A stretch of 64,000 bases of DNA from JBCCMQ01 sp039026235 (GCA_039026235.1 JBCCMQ010000013.1:1-64000), one strand, 5' to 3'. Shown: positions 34,415-43,436, counted from the stretch's first letter. Numbers and translations: made by a program. Notes: generated by a model from the letters alone, not told the origin.

Positions 34415-35509
34415 TTAGCCGTCGATCTGTGCCAAGACCGCTGAGGTCACCGCATCGGTGCCCATGTCACCACCGAACTCCATCGGTCGGATCAGGCCCT
34501 TTTCAAATCCGCTTTCGACCGCTGCATCCACCAGCTGGGCGGCGTGGTCCAACTCAGATAGTCCAGTTTTGTCGGCCAGATAGTCGAGCATAAGCGCACC
34601 GCTCAGGATGGCGGCAAGCGGGTTCGCCTTGTCCATCCCCATGATGTCAGGCGCCGTGCCATGCGCCGGCTGAAAAAGACCGTGTTGGTCGCCAATCTCG
34701 GCGCAGGCGGCCATGCCCATGCCGCCCACCAGGCCGCCGGCAAGATCCGAAAGGATATCACCGAACATGTTTTCCATAACGAGAACGTCGTATTCCCAGG
34801 GCTTGCGAATAAGGTTCAGAGCCTGGGCATCGACATAGGCATGGTCTGCAAAGATTTCAGGATAGTCCGGGGCAATCCGATCAAAGATGCTTCGGAAGAA
34901 TGCCATCGACGCAAAGACATTTGCCTTGTCGACGCATGTCATGCGCCCGCCCTTACCGCGGGTCTTTCGTTTCAGGGCTAGGCGAAACCCGAACCGGTGC
35001 AGTTTTTCGGTGGTCGCACGCGTGATGACCAGGGTATCGCGCACTTCGTCCGCACTGGCCGTGCTCCCACGGCCGTGGACTGCTGCCGAATAGAAAAGCC
35101 CCTCGGTCGATTCGCGCAGGATGACCAGATCGATTCCCGACGCCGCTGGATCGGCTAGCATCTGCGGTGCGTTTGGATAGGCTTTTACCGGTCGGATGCC
35201 CGCATAAAGCCCAAAGCGTTCTCGCAAGCGCAGATGCGGGGCAATCTCGGTTCCATCGGGACGCCGAATTGACGGCATTCCAATCGCACCCAGGAAGATC
35301 GCGTCTGCCTGTCCTGCGCGCTCTTCTCCGCCGGGTTCGATGTCCTCGCCGGTGTCCGCGTAGTAATTGGCGCCAGCCAGGATTTCTTCGTAAACGAAAG
35401 GCTCAGCGCCGGCTTTGTCCAGTGCCGCGTCGACGACTTTGACGGCGGCTTCGGCAACGTCCACGCCGATGCCGTCGCCCTTGATCAAGGCAATTTTCAA
35501 ACTCGCCAT
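34415..35509 (-). CDS. Isocitrate/isopropylmalate dehydrogenase family enzyme
   Basis: A 364-residue NAD(P)-dependent beta-decarboxylating dehydrogenase. Landmarks are IALIKGDGIGVDV, the substrate-binding RESTEGLFYS with LRLRERFGLYAGIRP, TRATTEKLHRFGFRLA, and the metal-binding ENMFGDILSDLAGG followed by HGTAPDIMG. It resembles tartrate/D-malate dehydrogenases and homologues outside leucine synthesis more than LeuB. The ATG at 35509 follows CCGGAGGAGAT. It is 25 nt downstream of the GntR gene and probably co-transcribed with it. Substrate uncertain, most likely a 2-hydroxy dicarboxylic acid. Confidence 0.85.
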   Translation of the reverse strand: MASLKIALIKGDGIGVDVAEAAVKVVDAALDKAGAEPFVYEEILAGANYYADTGEDIEPGGEERAGQADAIFLGAIGMPSIRRPDGTEIAPHLRLRERFGLYAGIRPVKAYPNAPQMLADPAASGIDLVILRESTEGLFYSAAVHGRGSTASADEVRDTLVITRATTEKLHRFGFRLALKRKTRGKGGRMTCVDKANVFASMAFFRSIFDRIAPDYPEIFADHAYVDAQALNLIRKPWEYDVLVMENMFGDILSDLAGGLVGGMGMAACAEIGDQHGLFQPAHGTAPDIMGMDKANPLAAILSGALMLDYLADKTGLSELDHAAQLVDAAVESGFEKGLIRPMEFGGDMGTDAVTSAVLAQIDG

Positions 35510-35534
35510 ATCTCCTCCGGAAGTTCGTTGCGCC

Positions 35535-36206
35535 CTAAAGGCGGGGCAAATTGTAGGTTTCGAGTATTTCAAGCAGCTCAGCCGTGGCTCGTTCGCGGTG
35601 CATGCGAAATGCTCGCCGCGCCCCGTCGCTGTCTCCTTTTTGCAGGCAGACGACCACCTGCCTGTGCTCTTCGGTAGAGCGGTGAGGCTTTGCGCGCATC
35701 CGCAAGGTGATCGTGCGCGCCCGGTGGACCTGATCATTGAGCGTCTCGACGAATTCAATGAGGCGCCGGTTGCCATGGAGTTCCAGAAGGCTTCCGTGGA
35801 AAGAAGCATCCGCCTCGGCCCAGGCGTCAAGATCGTCGGCGGCGAGGGCCTTTTCCATCTTGGCCGTTGCACGTTCCAGCAACGCGAGCTCGGCGTTGTC
35901 CAGTCCACGCGCCGCCAGATTTGCAGCAACCTCTGGTTCTAGCGCCAACAGTATTTCATAGATTTCGGCCATGTCCTGCCTCGTTAGCGGCAAGACGCGC
36001 GCGCCGCGGCGCGGCTTGATTTCGACAATACCTTCGGCGGCCAGCCTGACTAACGCTTCGCGAACGGGCGTTCTGCTCATTCCAAGGTACTCGGCAATTT
36101 CGGGTTCGGTTGCCTGGTACCCTGCGGGCATCAGGTTGGAGCGGATTTCATCCTTAAGTCGCGCATAAGCGTCGTCTGCACGTTTTGTTTTTGCGTCGAA
36201 TGGCAC
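35535..36206 (-). CDS. GntR-family regulator (FCD domain)
   Basis: A 223-residue FadR-subfamily regulator: winged helix-turn-helix (ATEPEIAEYLGMSRTPVREAL, residues about 30-55) and an FCD effector domain whose metal-binding pattern appears as DASFHGSLLELHGN, with later THR/EHRQVV histidines. It is directly upstream of the dehydrogenase gene, which it probably controls together with itself through the inverted repeat at 36222-36249. Confidence 0.9.
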   Translation of the reverse strand: MPFDAKTKRADDAYARLKDEIRSNLMPAGYQATEPEIAEYLGMSRTPVREALVRLAAEGIVEIKPRRGARVLPLTRQDMAEIYEILLALEPEVAANLAARGLDNAELALLERATAKMEKALAADDLDAWAEADASFHGSLLELHGNRRLIEFVETLNDQVHRARTITLRMRAKPHRSTEEHRQVVVCLQKGDSDGARRAFRMHRERATAELLEILETYNLPRL

Positions 36207-36221
36207 TTTGCGAGGCTCGAA

Positions 36222-36249
36222 ATAATGCGTGCAACAATGTATGCATTAT
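36222..36249. promoter_or_regulatory. Inverted repeat ATAATGC-N14-GCATTAT upstream of GntR gene
   Basis: Two perfect 7-bp arms, ATAATGC (36222-36228) and GCATTAT (36243-36249), frame a 14-bp centre containing ACAATGTATGC-type sequence, 16 nt upstream of the GntR start. Position and symmetry fit an autoregulatory operator. Confidence 0.5.
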
Positions 36250-36264
36250 TTCCTCAAATAAGTA

Positions 36265-36288
36265 AAGGATCGCCCTGAGGCGACCCTT
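36265..36288 (-). terminator. Rho-independent terminator of the outer-membrane protein gene
   Basis: On the minus strand AAGGGTCGCC and GGCGATCCTT form a 10-bp stem (one G-T pair) with a TCAG loop, followed by a T-rich run (TACTTATTT). It begins 18 nt after the stop codon at 36306 and separates that gene from the GntR promoter. Confidence 0.65.
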
Positions 36289-36305
36289 GTTCAGTCAATC
36301 AGGAT

Positions 36306-37631
36306 TTAGAACTGGTAGCCAAAGTTGACCGAAAGACGGCTGAAGTCGTTGTTGCCAATCGTGTAAGTAAGACCCAGCCGGGCGGCATCCCACGTGAAAC
36401 CGTTTCGCGAAGCCTGGGTGCCGAAGGATATGGCGAAGTCCGTGTAGTTATCAATGAAGACCTCGTCGCCGGTGATCATCGTGTTCACCACCCAGCCCTC
36501 CCAGGTGACGTTCTCGCCAAATAGCTCGAAGCCGGTTTCTCCCTCGATCGCCAAGCCGTTGCGAAAAATTGTGTTCGCCAGATCATATTCGATCTCGAAG
36601 TCGTCCACTTCAAAGGATCCACCCGAAGTCGCAACGTAATTGACCATATTCGCCAGGTTGAACCCGACCGAGCCAACGTCAAAGCGGTAAGAAGAAGTGA
36701 CGCCGAGGGAATAGAGGGTCGCCGCCGAGCCAACATCTTCCGAACCGGTGGTTCCCAGCCGCGCTGTGGGTGTGACTGCCCAGTTATTCAGTATCGGAAT
36801 ACGAAACCCACCACCGAAGGAAATGCTGTAGGAATCCGTTCCGTTTGCCTCGACATAGGTGATCGGTGCTTCAAGTACGATCGCGTAGCGTGGGTCTGCC
36901 AGCGGAATCGTATAGCCTAGGGGCAAGGAAATGACGGTACCGTCCACATCGCCGACCGAATAATTCCCAAAGCGCGCAGCAGCGCCGGGAATCTGCGTTC
37001 CCGGCCCGGCGGTAAAGCCACGCTGACTGTTGTCAAAGCTGTAGGTGCCAAAGCCACCGAAACCGGCGCCCACGCCAAAGTCACTTTGGACCATGGTGGC
37101 CTGAAGTGAGTTGGGGTTACCGGCAACTGGGTCGGTCGCAGTGCTTTCGACCAAAAGGCCAAGGATCCGCGTTACGATCTCGTCCGTGTTGTTCGTAAGA
37201 TAGTCGTCAAGCTCATCCTCGCTCGCGACCCGCGACCCACCATCAAAGACTTCCGTGACACCAAGTTCGGGCACAGAAAACGTCAGTGCCGTCCCTCCAA
37301 AGTCGTAGTTCAGATTAATGAGAACGCCGCGAAAATTGGCGGCTACAGCGACGCCCGAAGAAAGTGTATATTCCGGGTTGATAGAGGCAAATCCCTCAGA
37401 AGTCAGAACAGCGTCGACGAAATCTTCGACGTTGTTATAGGATTGTGCCGCGCTGCTTGAACTCACGTCAGGCGGCGTCTCCGGTTCAAATATGATAGTG
37501 AAGGCATCTACGGTCGCGGAATAAAGATCCTGCGCCTGCCCGGCACCAGCGAAAAAACCGGCTGCCGCAAGGCCGAAGCCAATCCGTCTAAGCGCACCGA
37601 CAATGCCACACCTGCAAATTTTTAAAGGCAT
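36306..37631 (-). CDS. Outer-membrane beta-barrel protein, unknown function
   Basis: A 441-residue exported protein. The ATG at 37631 follows GGGAGGAGT and gives a signal peptide ending AGAGQA. The mature protein is rich in alternating strand patterns (YSISFGGGFRIPI, WDAARLGLTYTIG) and ends VNFGYQF, with the terminal phenylalanine expected for barrels inserted by the BAM complex. I do not recognise a named family. It is divergent from a lipoprotein gene 110 nt away and close to a caspase-like gene, so the group may act together at the cell envelope. Confidence 0.75.
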   Translation of the reverse strand: MPLKICRCGIVGALRRIGFGLAAAGFFAGAGQAQDLYSATVDAFTIIFEPETPPDVSSSSAAQSYNNVEDFVDAVLTSEGFASINPEYTLSSGVAVAANFRGVLINLNYDFGGTALTFSVPELGVTEVFDGGSRVASEDELDDYLTNNTDEIVTRILGLLVESTATDPVAGNPNSLQATMVQSDFGVGAGFGGFGTYSFDNSQRGFTAGPGTQIPGAAARFGNYSVGDVDGTVISLPLGYTIPLADPRYAIVLEAPITYVEANGTDSYSISFGGGFRIPILNNWAVTPTARLGTTGSEDVGSAATLYSLGVTSSYRFDVGSVGFNLANMVNYVATSGGSFEVDDFEIEYDLANTIFRNGLAIEGETGFELFGENVTWEGWVVNTMITGDEVFIDNYTDFAISFGTQASRNGFTWDAARLGLTYTIGNNDFSRLSVNFGYQF

Positions 37632-37741
37632 AAATACTCCTCCCACCGCGAAAATTCCGCTAATTTCCCACAAGCACGATGCAACACGTTTTTGAGAGTG
37701 TAAAAGAAATTAACGATTTCAGCAGACCAGAGGCCGACAAA

Positions 37742-38371
37742 ATGTACACCCGACGCAAAATTGTAGCGCTTTCATTGGCCGCAACTGCCGTGGCCCTTGG
37801 GGGATGTGGACGGGAAGATTTTCTGACCTTCGTGCCGGAAACACCGGCCGAAGCCGCCTTGCGCGAAAGCCGAGAGGCGCTTCAAAGCACCGTTCAGGAA
37901 GGCTCGGCGCTGGGCGCTGCGGCCGGCGCGGCGGTTGGCGGTTTGCTAGGAGGTGTCGGCGGCGCCTTCCGCGGCGCCCAGGTCGGTCAGCTCAGCGGTG
38001 CAACAGCCGGTCTTTACGTAAAACAGCTTCAGGCACAGTTTGCGCAGGAGCAGCAACTGCTTCAGGCGGTGTCTGAAGATATCGGTCGCACCAATGCGGC
38101 GCTGGAAGACACCATTGCAGCGATGCAACAGGTCCTCGCCGAGGTGCAGGCGCGAGGTACCACCGAAGAAGCGCGCGTCGAGCGGATCAACGAAGAGGTC
38201 GAGGCGTCGGTTACTCTGGCCAACGGCTACGAGAACCTGTTCGGCGAGACCCGGCAGATTCTGATTTCCGAAGCGGTACCTACGGGCCAGATTGACGGTG
38301 ATCTCGCGCGCCTGCAGAACACGGTCGCATCCATGCGATCAGTCGCTCAGGACCTATCCAATTCGCTATAG
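37742..38371 (+). CDS. Lipoprotein with glycine-zipper and coiled coil
   Basis: A 209-residue lipoprotein. The ATG at 37742 gives a signal peptide with lipobox LGGC (Cys22). A glycine-zipper segment (about 50-90, with many GxxxG steps such as GAAAGAAVGGLLGG) may insert in a membrane. The rest is predicted helical coiled coil (QAQFAQEQQLLQAV ... TTEEARVERINEEVEAS). The C-terminal 20 residues (LARLQNTVASMRSVAQDLSN) resemble the end of the neighbouring convergent lipoprotein. No known function. Confidence 0.78.
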   Translation: MYTRRKIVALSLAATAVALGGCGREDFLTFVPETPAEAALRESREALQSTVQEGSALGAAAGAAVGGLLGGVGGAFRGAQVGQLSGATAGLYVKQLQAQFAQEQQLLQAVSEDIGRTNAALEDTIAAMQQVLAEVQARGTTEEARVERINEEVEASVTLANGYENLFGETRQILISEAVPTGQIDGDLARLQNTVASMRSVAQDLSNSL

Positions 38372-38376
38372 GCGAC

Positions 38377-38814
38377 CTAGGTTGCGAGATTCGCAAGCTC
38401 TTCCGACAATGAACGCGCGTTCGAGATCGCCGACTGAAGCGATGCGAGCAACTCTTCGTCCGTGGATCCCGAAGGCGTAAGCGCTAGGGTCGCGTCCACC
38501 CGCGCCGCCGTGGCCGCATCCAGGTTCGACGTTGACGCGCGTTGCGACGCAAGCGCGCCCTTTGCCGTACTCCAATCCGACTGGGCCTGGGCGATCTGCG
38601 CGGCCAGGGCGGCTTTCTGCGCTTCGAGCTCTTGGTTGCGGGCCGTTGCAACTGCAACATCCTGCTCAAGCGCATCGGTCTGTGCCTGGTAGCCGCCCGA
38701 CGAAATGCCCTGAACGCCGGCAAGAAAGCCGCCAGACGCCGGATCGGAATCGTAGCTGCACCCCGTGACCGCTGATCCGGCAACAAAGAGCGCTACAAAG
38801 GTTTTCACATGCAT
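38377..38814 (-). CDS. Small coiled-coil lipoprotein
   Basis: A 145-residue lipoprotein with lipobox VTGC (Cys19) from the ATG at 38814, preceded by AAAGGTGA. The central part is an Ala/Gln/Glu-rich coiled coil (ALEQDVAVATARNQELEAQK). Its C-terminus (LLASLQSAISNARSLSEEL) shares an L-x-x-L-Q-x-x-[VI]-x-x-x-R-S pattern with the lipoprotein at 37742-38371. It is 43 nt downstream of the caspase-like gene and probably co-transcribed with it. Confidence 0.78.
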   Translation of the reverse strand: MHVKTFVALFVAGSAVTGCSYDSDPASGGFLAGVQGISSGGYQAQTDALEQDVAVATARNQELEAQKAALAAQIAQAQSDWSTAKGALASQRASTSNLDAATAARVDATLALTPSGSTDEELLASLQSAISNARSLSEELANLAT

Positions 38815-38857
38815 TCTGAGTTCACCTTTCGCCAAATTTTGGCCTTTGCTGTCCTGA

Positions 38858-40480
38858 TCAGCCCTGTTGGGGCAACAGATCGCTCATCCAAACCAGGCTT
38901 CCCGCGCGATCTCCACGCGCATTGGACACGTGGCGCAGAAACTGCGACGCATCGCGGACAGCCCGCTGGTCGAGACCCGAGATGGAACGCGATGCCTGAC
39001 CGCCGCCCAAAAGGTCGACAGTGGCTGCATCGGGCACAAATTTCGTCGCCCGATCAAGCAGCGAGTCGTAGTATTCCCGGCTTTGGTCGAGGCGGGCGAG
39101 AATGATGTCGCGCGAATCATCGATTGCATTCACATCCTGTTGCGCCTGGGTAAGAACTGGCTCGGCATCAGAGTTGGTTTCCGCGATCCTTTCGATCTGA
39201 CGCAAGGCATCGACCGCAATCTGTTTTGTCTTCTCGACACTGCGCAAGGCGACAAGATCCGTACGGATCCGCTGCGCCGTAGCGCTGGCCAGCACCATCG
39301 AAATCCGAGATGCGTCTTCGTAAAGCTCTGTTGCGGTTACACTTTGCGGTTCGGGCTTGCGGCGCCGATACGCATCGAATGCCTCGATAACGCGGCTTTG
39401 GTCAATGATCAGGATGCCCCGCGTATCCGACAACAGGCCAATCGCCTCTAGGGCGGCCTCGGCGGGCTCGAAGTCGGCGGCGGCAAGCTGATAGCTTTCC
39501 CCGCTGAAAGTGCCGCTTGCGTCTTCACGAGAATTCACTGCGATGACCTGGCGCGCAGCCTCGGCGAAAAGACCATCCGGAAACTCCCGCAGGAACTCTG
39601 CGTAGTCGGCGGCATCGCCGGCTTCATTTGCCTCGCGCCAGCGCAGCATTTCCCGGGCAACCGGATCGCTCAGACTGGCGGTTGCGCCGGGCACTTCGTC
39701 ACCGGGCAAAAGCGCCGTATCGCTGATCAGGGCCTCTTCAACCCATGGCACCTGACGGCCGAAAGTCTCCATCACCACCTGCTGGCGCACACGGCCCAGC
39801 ATTAGCCGAACATCCAACCCGGGCGTGCCGATGTGTTCCAGCAGTGCATTGGTAAAAACGGAATTGTCGCCTTTGCCATCAAAGGCCACATTGCCAGGAT
39901 CTGTAGCGTACGCGATCAAAAGTCCGGCACCGCCGCTGATGCGTGACAAACCGGGCTGAGCCATGCCTGCCGTTGAGAAGGGATTGTCGCGGCACGCATC
40001 CAGGATGATGATGCCAGATTTGGGTCGGGCTTGTTCGATGACGCTTCGAACCTCGGACATCTTCAGCGACGTGGTCTCGAGATCCGCGGCAGAGGTGCCG
40101 ACAAAGTCCGTTCCGATCAGGTAGTTTTCACCGTTCACCTGCACGCCGTGACCGGCATAGAAAAACATGGCAACGTCAGCGCCTTGGGCGCTTTCACCGA
40201 ATTCCGCCAGCGCTTGTCTCATATCGGAATAGGGTTTGTTGACGGCTTCGACGACCTCAAAACCCTGTGAGCGCAGTGCATCTGCAAGGTCGACGGCGTC
40301 GTTCTCGGGGTTGGTCAGATTAAGTCCCGGACGGGAATAGCGTGAATTGCCGACCAGCAATGCGACACGTTTTTCCGCTCCGATGATCGTTGTGGCGCTA
40401 TGGACTGGCGCCGCCAACCAAAGGACGGAAAGCAGGCTGACAAGGGCAAATAGTGCGGGGATTCGGCGGTCTTGGAACAC
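38858..40480 (-). CDS. Exported caspase-like (C14) protease
   Basis: A 540-residue protein with a signal peptide or N-terminal anchor (RRIPALFALVSLLSVLWLAA) and a caspase p20-like domain at about 35-260. The catalytic dyad is His111 (FFYAGHGVQV) and Cys163 (ILDACRDNPF). The remaining 280 residues contain a short TPR/Sel1-like stretch (REMLRWREANEAGDAADYAEFL) and a long helical region. The GTG at 40480 is chosen because GGAGG lies 5 nt before it; a TTG four codons earlier would contain that site. It heads a two-gene operon with a lipoprotein. Bacterial caspase homologues act as regulated proteases; here the export signal places it in the periplasm. Target unknown. Confidence 0.85.
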   Translation of the reverse strand: MFQDRRIPALFALVSLLSVLWLAAPVHSATTIIGAEKRVALLVGNSRYSRPGLNLTNPENDAVDLADALRSQGFEVVEAVNKPYSDMRQALAEFGESAQGADVAMFFYAGHGVQVNGENYLIGTDFVGTSAADLETTSLKMSEVRSVIEQARPKSGIIILDACRDNPFSTAGMAQPGLSRISGGAGLLIAYATDPGNVAFDGKGDNSVFTNALLEHIGTPGLDVRLMLGRVRQQVVMETFGRQVPWVEEALISDTALLPGDEVPGATASLSDPVAREMLRWREANEAGDAADYAEFLREFPDGLFAEAARQVIAVNSREDASGTFSGESYQLAAADFEPAEAALEAIGLLSDTRGILIIDQSRVIEAFDAYRRRKPEPQSVTATELYEDASRISMVLASATAQRIRTDLVALRSVEKTKQIAVDALRQIERIAETNSDAEPVLTQAQQDVNAIDDSRDIILARLDQSREYYDSLLDRATKFVPDAATVDLLGGGQASRSISGLDQRAVRDASQFLRHVSNARGDRAGSLVWMSDLLPQQG

Positions 40481-40748
40481 AAACACCTCCAAAGGTTACG
40501 GGGTTTCGACCATTACTAATACTAGGCACTGCGAGGACCAATATGGCGACGAAGCACTGCTTTGTCACCTGCTGAGGCTGCGCTTTCCGGCACTGGAGTG
40601 GCAAATTGGGGCAATCGTGTGGTCCGCTTGCTATAGTTTCGACGCGTGGACCCTGCGCGCAACGTGCCAACGGTGCTCTGTTCACTTGCTTCTCGGCAAG
40701 TTACCCGCTTAGTCTCCGCGCGTTTCAGGCGGCGGCGCGGTTTATTCT

Positions 40749-41678
40749 ATGCCATCCATGGCCAAATCGTTTTTGACGCTTCTTGCGCACCATGGCCGGC
40801 TTTGCTTGGTCGGCGGACTTTTGGCGGGGCTCTTTGCACCCGGTCTTGCCGCAGCGCTGAAGCCTTGGCTTCCCCATATGGTTGCCGGTCTGGTAACGGT
40901 GTCCGCCCTGAGAATCGGACACAATGCGGCGCTGGGCGGTATCCGGATGGGCGGCGATATCGCGGGTCGGGTCCTTGCGCTTCAGGTCGCAGCGCCAATT
41001 CTTGTGATCACAGCGCTCAATCTCTTTGGCCTGAATGCGACGACCGTGGGCCTGTCGTTGGCTTTGGCCTTGGCGGGACCGTCGATTTCGGGCGGACCGG
41101 CCATCACGGCCATGATGGGTTTCGATCCGACCCGCACGATGCAGCTGTTGCTTGTCGGAACGCTTCTGCTGCCGGTCACGATCCTGCCTGTCCTTTGGCT
41201 TCAGCCTGCCATAGGGGGATTTGACGAGGTGCTGCTCGCTGCGCTCCGCCTTTGCGGCGTAATCGTTTTGGCTGCGGGAACGGGCTTTGCGCTTCGCGCG
41301 TATCTTCTGCCCGATCCTGACAGGTCGGATATCGAGGCGTTGGACGGCCTGAGCGCTCTGGCGCTGGCAATCATAGTGGTCGGCCTGATGAGCGCGGTCG
41401 GCCCAGCGCTGCGGGACAGCCCGCACGCATTGGTCGGCTGGCTTGCACTGGCCTTCGCTGTCAATTTTGGCATGCAAGCGATGGGGCTCGCTGTTTTTCG
41501 GAGCATTCCAGAGGCAATCGTCGCAGGCAACCGCAACATTGCCCTGTTTCTTGTTGCCCTGCCCGCCACAGTCATCGACCCTGTATTGGTGTTCATCGGT
41601 TGCTACCAAATTCCCATGTACCTGACCCCGGTGATTCTGGGCCGTTTCTATCGAGGCTACCTGCGCCGTGACGCCTGA
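40749..41678 (+). CDS. Membrane transporter, bile-acid:sodium-symporter-like
   Basis: A 309-residue integral membrane protein with nine or ten hydrophobic segments, including an internal segment GPSISGGPAITAMMGFD and AGNRNIALFLVALPA, which resemble the crossover motifs of the BASS family. The pxpB gene starts inside its 3' end (11-nt overlap), so the two are co-expressed. It may import 5-oxoproline or a related acid, but this is inferred from context only. Confidence 0.72.
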   Translation: MPSMAKSFLTLLAHHGRLCLVGGLLAGLFAPGLAAALKPWLPHMVAGLVTVSALRIGHNAALGGIRMGGDIAGRVLALQVAAPILVITALNLFGLNATTVGLSLALALAGPSISGGPAITAMMGFDPTRTMQLLLVGTLLLPVTILPVLWLQPAIGGFDEVLLAALRLCGVIVLAAGTGFALRAYLLPDPDRSDIEALDGLSALALAIIVVGLMSAVGPALRDSPHALVGWLALAFAVNFGMQAMGLAVFRSIPEAIVAGNRNIALFLVALPATVIDPVLVFIGCYQIPMYLTPVILGRFYRGYLRRDA

Positions 41679-42420
41679 AGCCCCACGCCAGTTTCCCAAG
41701 ATCCGGACGCTCGGCGTGTGCGGCATCCTGGTGACATTTGCGGACAAGCTCAGCGAACCCGCGAACCGAGCCGCGCTTTCATTTCGCGCGACCGTGGATG
41801 TCGCCGACATCTCGGGCATTCAAGAGACATCCATGTCGCTGACATCGGTTTTCGTGGAATTTGATCCACTTGCGATTGCGCATGACGAGATCATGGCCCG
41901 CCTGGCGGTCCTTTTGGACGAACGGGACTGGTACGCTGCGCCCTTGCCGGCAGGGCGCCAGCACTTTGCGATACCCGCTGTCTTTAGTGGCACGCTTGCT
42001 CCGCAACTGGATGAAGCGGCAAAGGCTGCTGGCATTGCACGTGAGACGGCCATTGAGGATCTGACGCACACCAGGCTGCGCGTCATGACCATCGGCTTCG
42101 CCCCAGGCCAACCATATCTTGGCGAATTGCCCCCTGCGTGGAACATCCCGCGCCAGCAGGCTTTGACGCCCCAGGTGCCGCAGGGCGCAATTGTCGCGGC
42201 GATCCGTCAACTCGTGCTTTTCTCAGCCCCGAATTCCACGGGATGGCGCCATATCGGGCAGACAGCGTTCCAGAATTTCAGGCCAGAGGCGGAGCGACCC
42301 TTTGCACTGTCACCCGGGGACGAAGTGAGTTTCTATCCAATAGAAGAAGGCATGTTGCAGGATATTCTGTCCGAGAATACGGACGGTCTTGGGGGCGCTG
42401 TGGTCGAGGCTCTTCCGTGA
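41668..42420 (+). CDS. pxpB: 5-oxoprolinase subunit PxpB
   Basis: A 250-residue protein of the KipI/PxpB family. Landmarks are TLGVCGILVTFADKLSEPANRAALSF, FAPGQPYLGELP and the GWRHIGQT segment. With PxpA and PxpC it forms the ATP-dependent 5-oxoprolinase that opens 5-oxoproline to glutamate. The GTG at 41668 lies within the upstream transporter gene; the downstream pxpC starts at a GTGA overlap. Confidence 0.9.
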   Translation: MTPEAPRQFPKIRTLGVCGILVTFADKLSEPANRAALSFRATVDVADISGIQETSMSLTSVFVEFDPLAIAHDEIMARLAVLLDERDWYAAPLPAGRQHFAIPAVFSGTLAPQLDEAAKAAGIARETAIEDLTHTRLRVMTIGFAPGQPYLGELPPAWNIPRQQALTPQVPQGAIVAAIRQLVLFSAPNSTGWRHIGQTAFQNFRPEAERPFALSPGDEVSFYPIEEGMLQDILSENTDGLGGAVVEALP

Positions 42421-43436
42421 CCGGCTTGAAAATCCATCGGGCAGGGCCGGGTGTGACGGTTCAAGACCTTGGACGACCCGGCCACCTTGCGCGCGGTCTT
42501 TCCCGAAGCGGTGCGGCAGATACAATGGCGCTTTACGAAGCCGCCGCCCTGCTGCGGCAATCCCCCGGCAATGCGGTCGTTGAGATGGCCGGCACTGGGG
42601 GGCAGTTTGAGGTTTTGGGCACACCGGTGACGATTGCGCTGACCGGGGCCGAGATGCGCTGTTCGGTTAATGGACGCGCACTCGCGTGGCACGGAACCCA
42701 CCGTCTAGAGCCTGGTGAAATCCTAGAGATCGGTGGCGCAGTGGCGGGTCACTATGGCTATCTGGCCTTCGATGGCGGAATTCAGGTGGACATGGTCCTT
42801 GGGGCGCGGGCGGCGCACACGGTTGCGGGCATTGGTCAGGCGCTGACCACGCTTGCGGAATTGCCGCTTTCGCCCACCGGCCGTGCCGAAGACGGCCTTA
42901 TGCTCGACGTACACGACCGGTTTTCGGGCGGGACCCTGCGGGTAGTGCGCAGCATGCAGACCAGCGCTTTCGCTGCAAAGGACGTGCAGCGTTTCGCCGA
43001 GACACGTTTTGTCCGGGACGCGCGCGGGAACCGGATGGGCGTGAGGCTGACCTCGGACGGGCCGGGCTTTGCGGCCGAGGGCGGCCTGAACGTGTTGTCA
43101 GAGGTTATCGTGACCGGCGACATCCAGGTGACAGGCGATGGCACGCCCTTTGTTCTGCTACCCGAAAGCCAAACGACGGGCGGCTACCCGCGGATCGCGA
43201 CGGTTATACCTGCCGACCTGCCGAAAATCGCTCAAGCGCCCGCAGGCGCCGAGATACGCTTTGAGTTTGTCGACATGGACGTTGCGGTCAGCGCCCAGCG
43301 CGGCTTTGTCGCGGGACTTGAAGGAATGGCTGGTGCAGTGCGCCCCCGCGTCCGGGACCCGCACACGATCCCGGATCTGTTGTCCTACCAACTAATCAGC
43401 GGCGCCGTGGCCGGAAGCGAAGGAGACCCAGAATGA
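42417..43436 (+). CDS. pxpC: 5-oxoprolinase subunit PxpC
   Basis: A 339-residue KipA/PxpC-family protein (biotin-dependent carboxyltransferase-like fold), beginning TGLKIHRAGPGVTVQDLGRPG, with SGAADTMAL and the C-terminal LLPESQTTGGYPRI block typical of the family. The start is the GTG that overlaps the pxpB stop codon (GTGA); longer upstream frames lie inside pxpB. It is followed by pxpA with an ATGA overlap. Confidence 0.9.
   Translation: MTGLKIHRAGPGVTVQDLGRPGHLARGLSRSGAADTMALYEAAALLRQSPGNAVVEMAGTGGQFEVLGTPVTIALTGAEMRCSVNGRALAWHGTHRLEPGEILEIGGAVAGHYGYLAFDGGIQVDMVLGARAAHTVAGIGQALTTLAELPLSPTGRAEDGLMLDVHDRFSGGTLRVVRSMQTSAFAAKDVQRFAETRFVRDARGNRMGVRLTSDGPGFAAEGGLNVLSEVIVTGDIQVTGDGTPFVLLPESQTTGGYPRIATVIPADLPKIAQAPAGAEIRFEFVDMDVAVSAQRGFVAGLEGMAGAVRPRVRDPHTIPDLLSYQLISGAVAGSEGDPE

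Noticed and set aside
34415..35509. Assignment as LeuB (leucine synthesis)
   Set aside because: Context is a GntR-regulated catabolic unit with no leuC or leuD, and the sequence looks closer to the tartrate/malate-type branch.
38858..40480. Caspase-like gene as a phage-defence effector
   Set aside because: The protein has an export signal, and no defence sensor, nuclease, STAND ATPase or toxin gene lies nearby.
40725..41819. 364-codon minus-strand open frame rich in Arg, Gln and Lys
   Set aside because: Antisense to the transporter gene; charged composition is typical of an antisense frame of a membrane protein gene.
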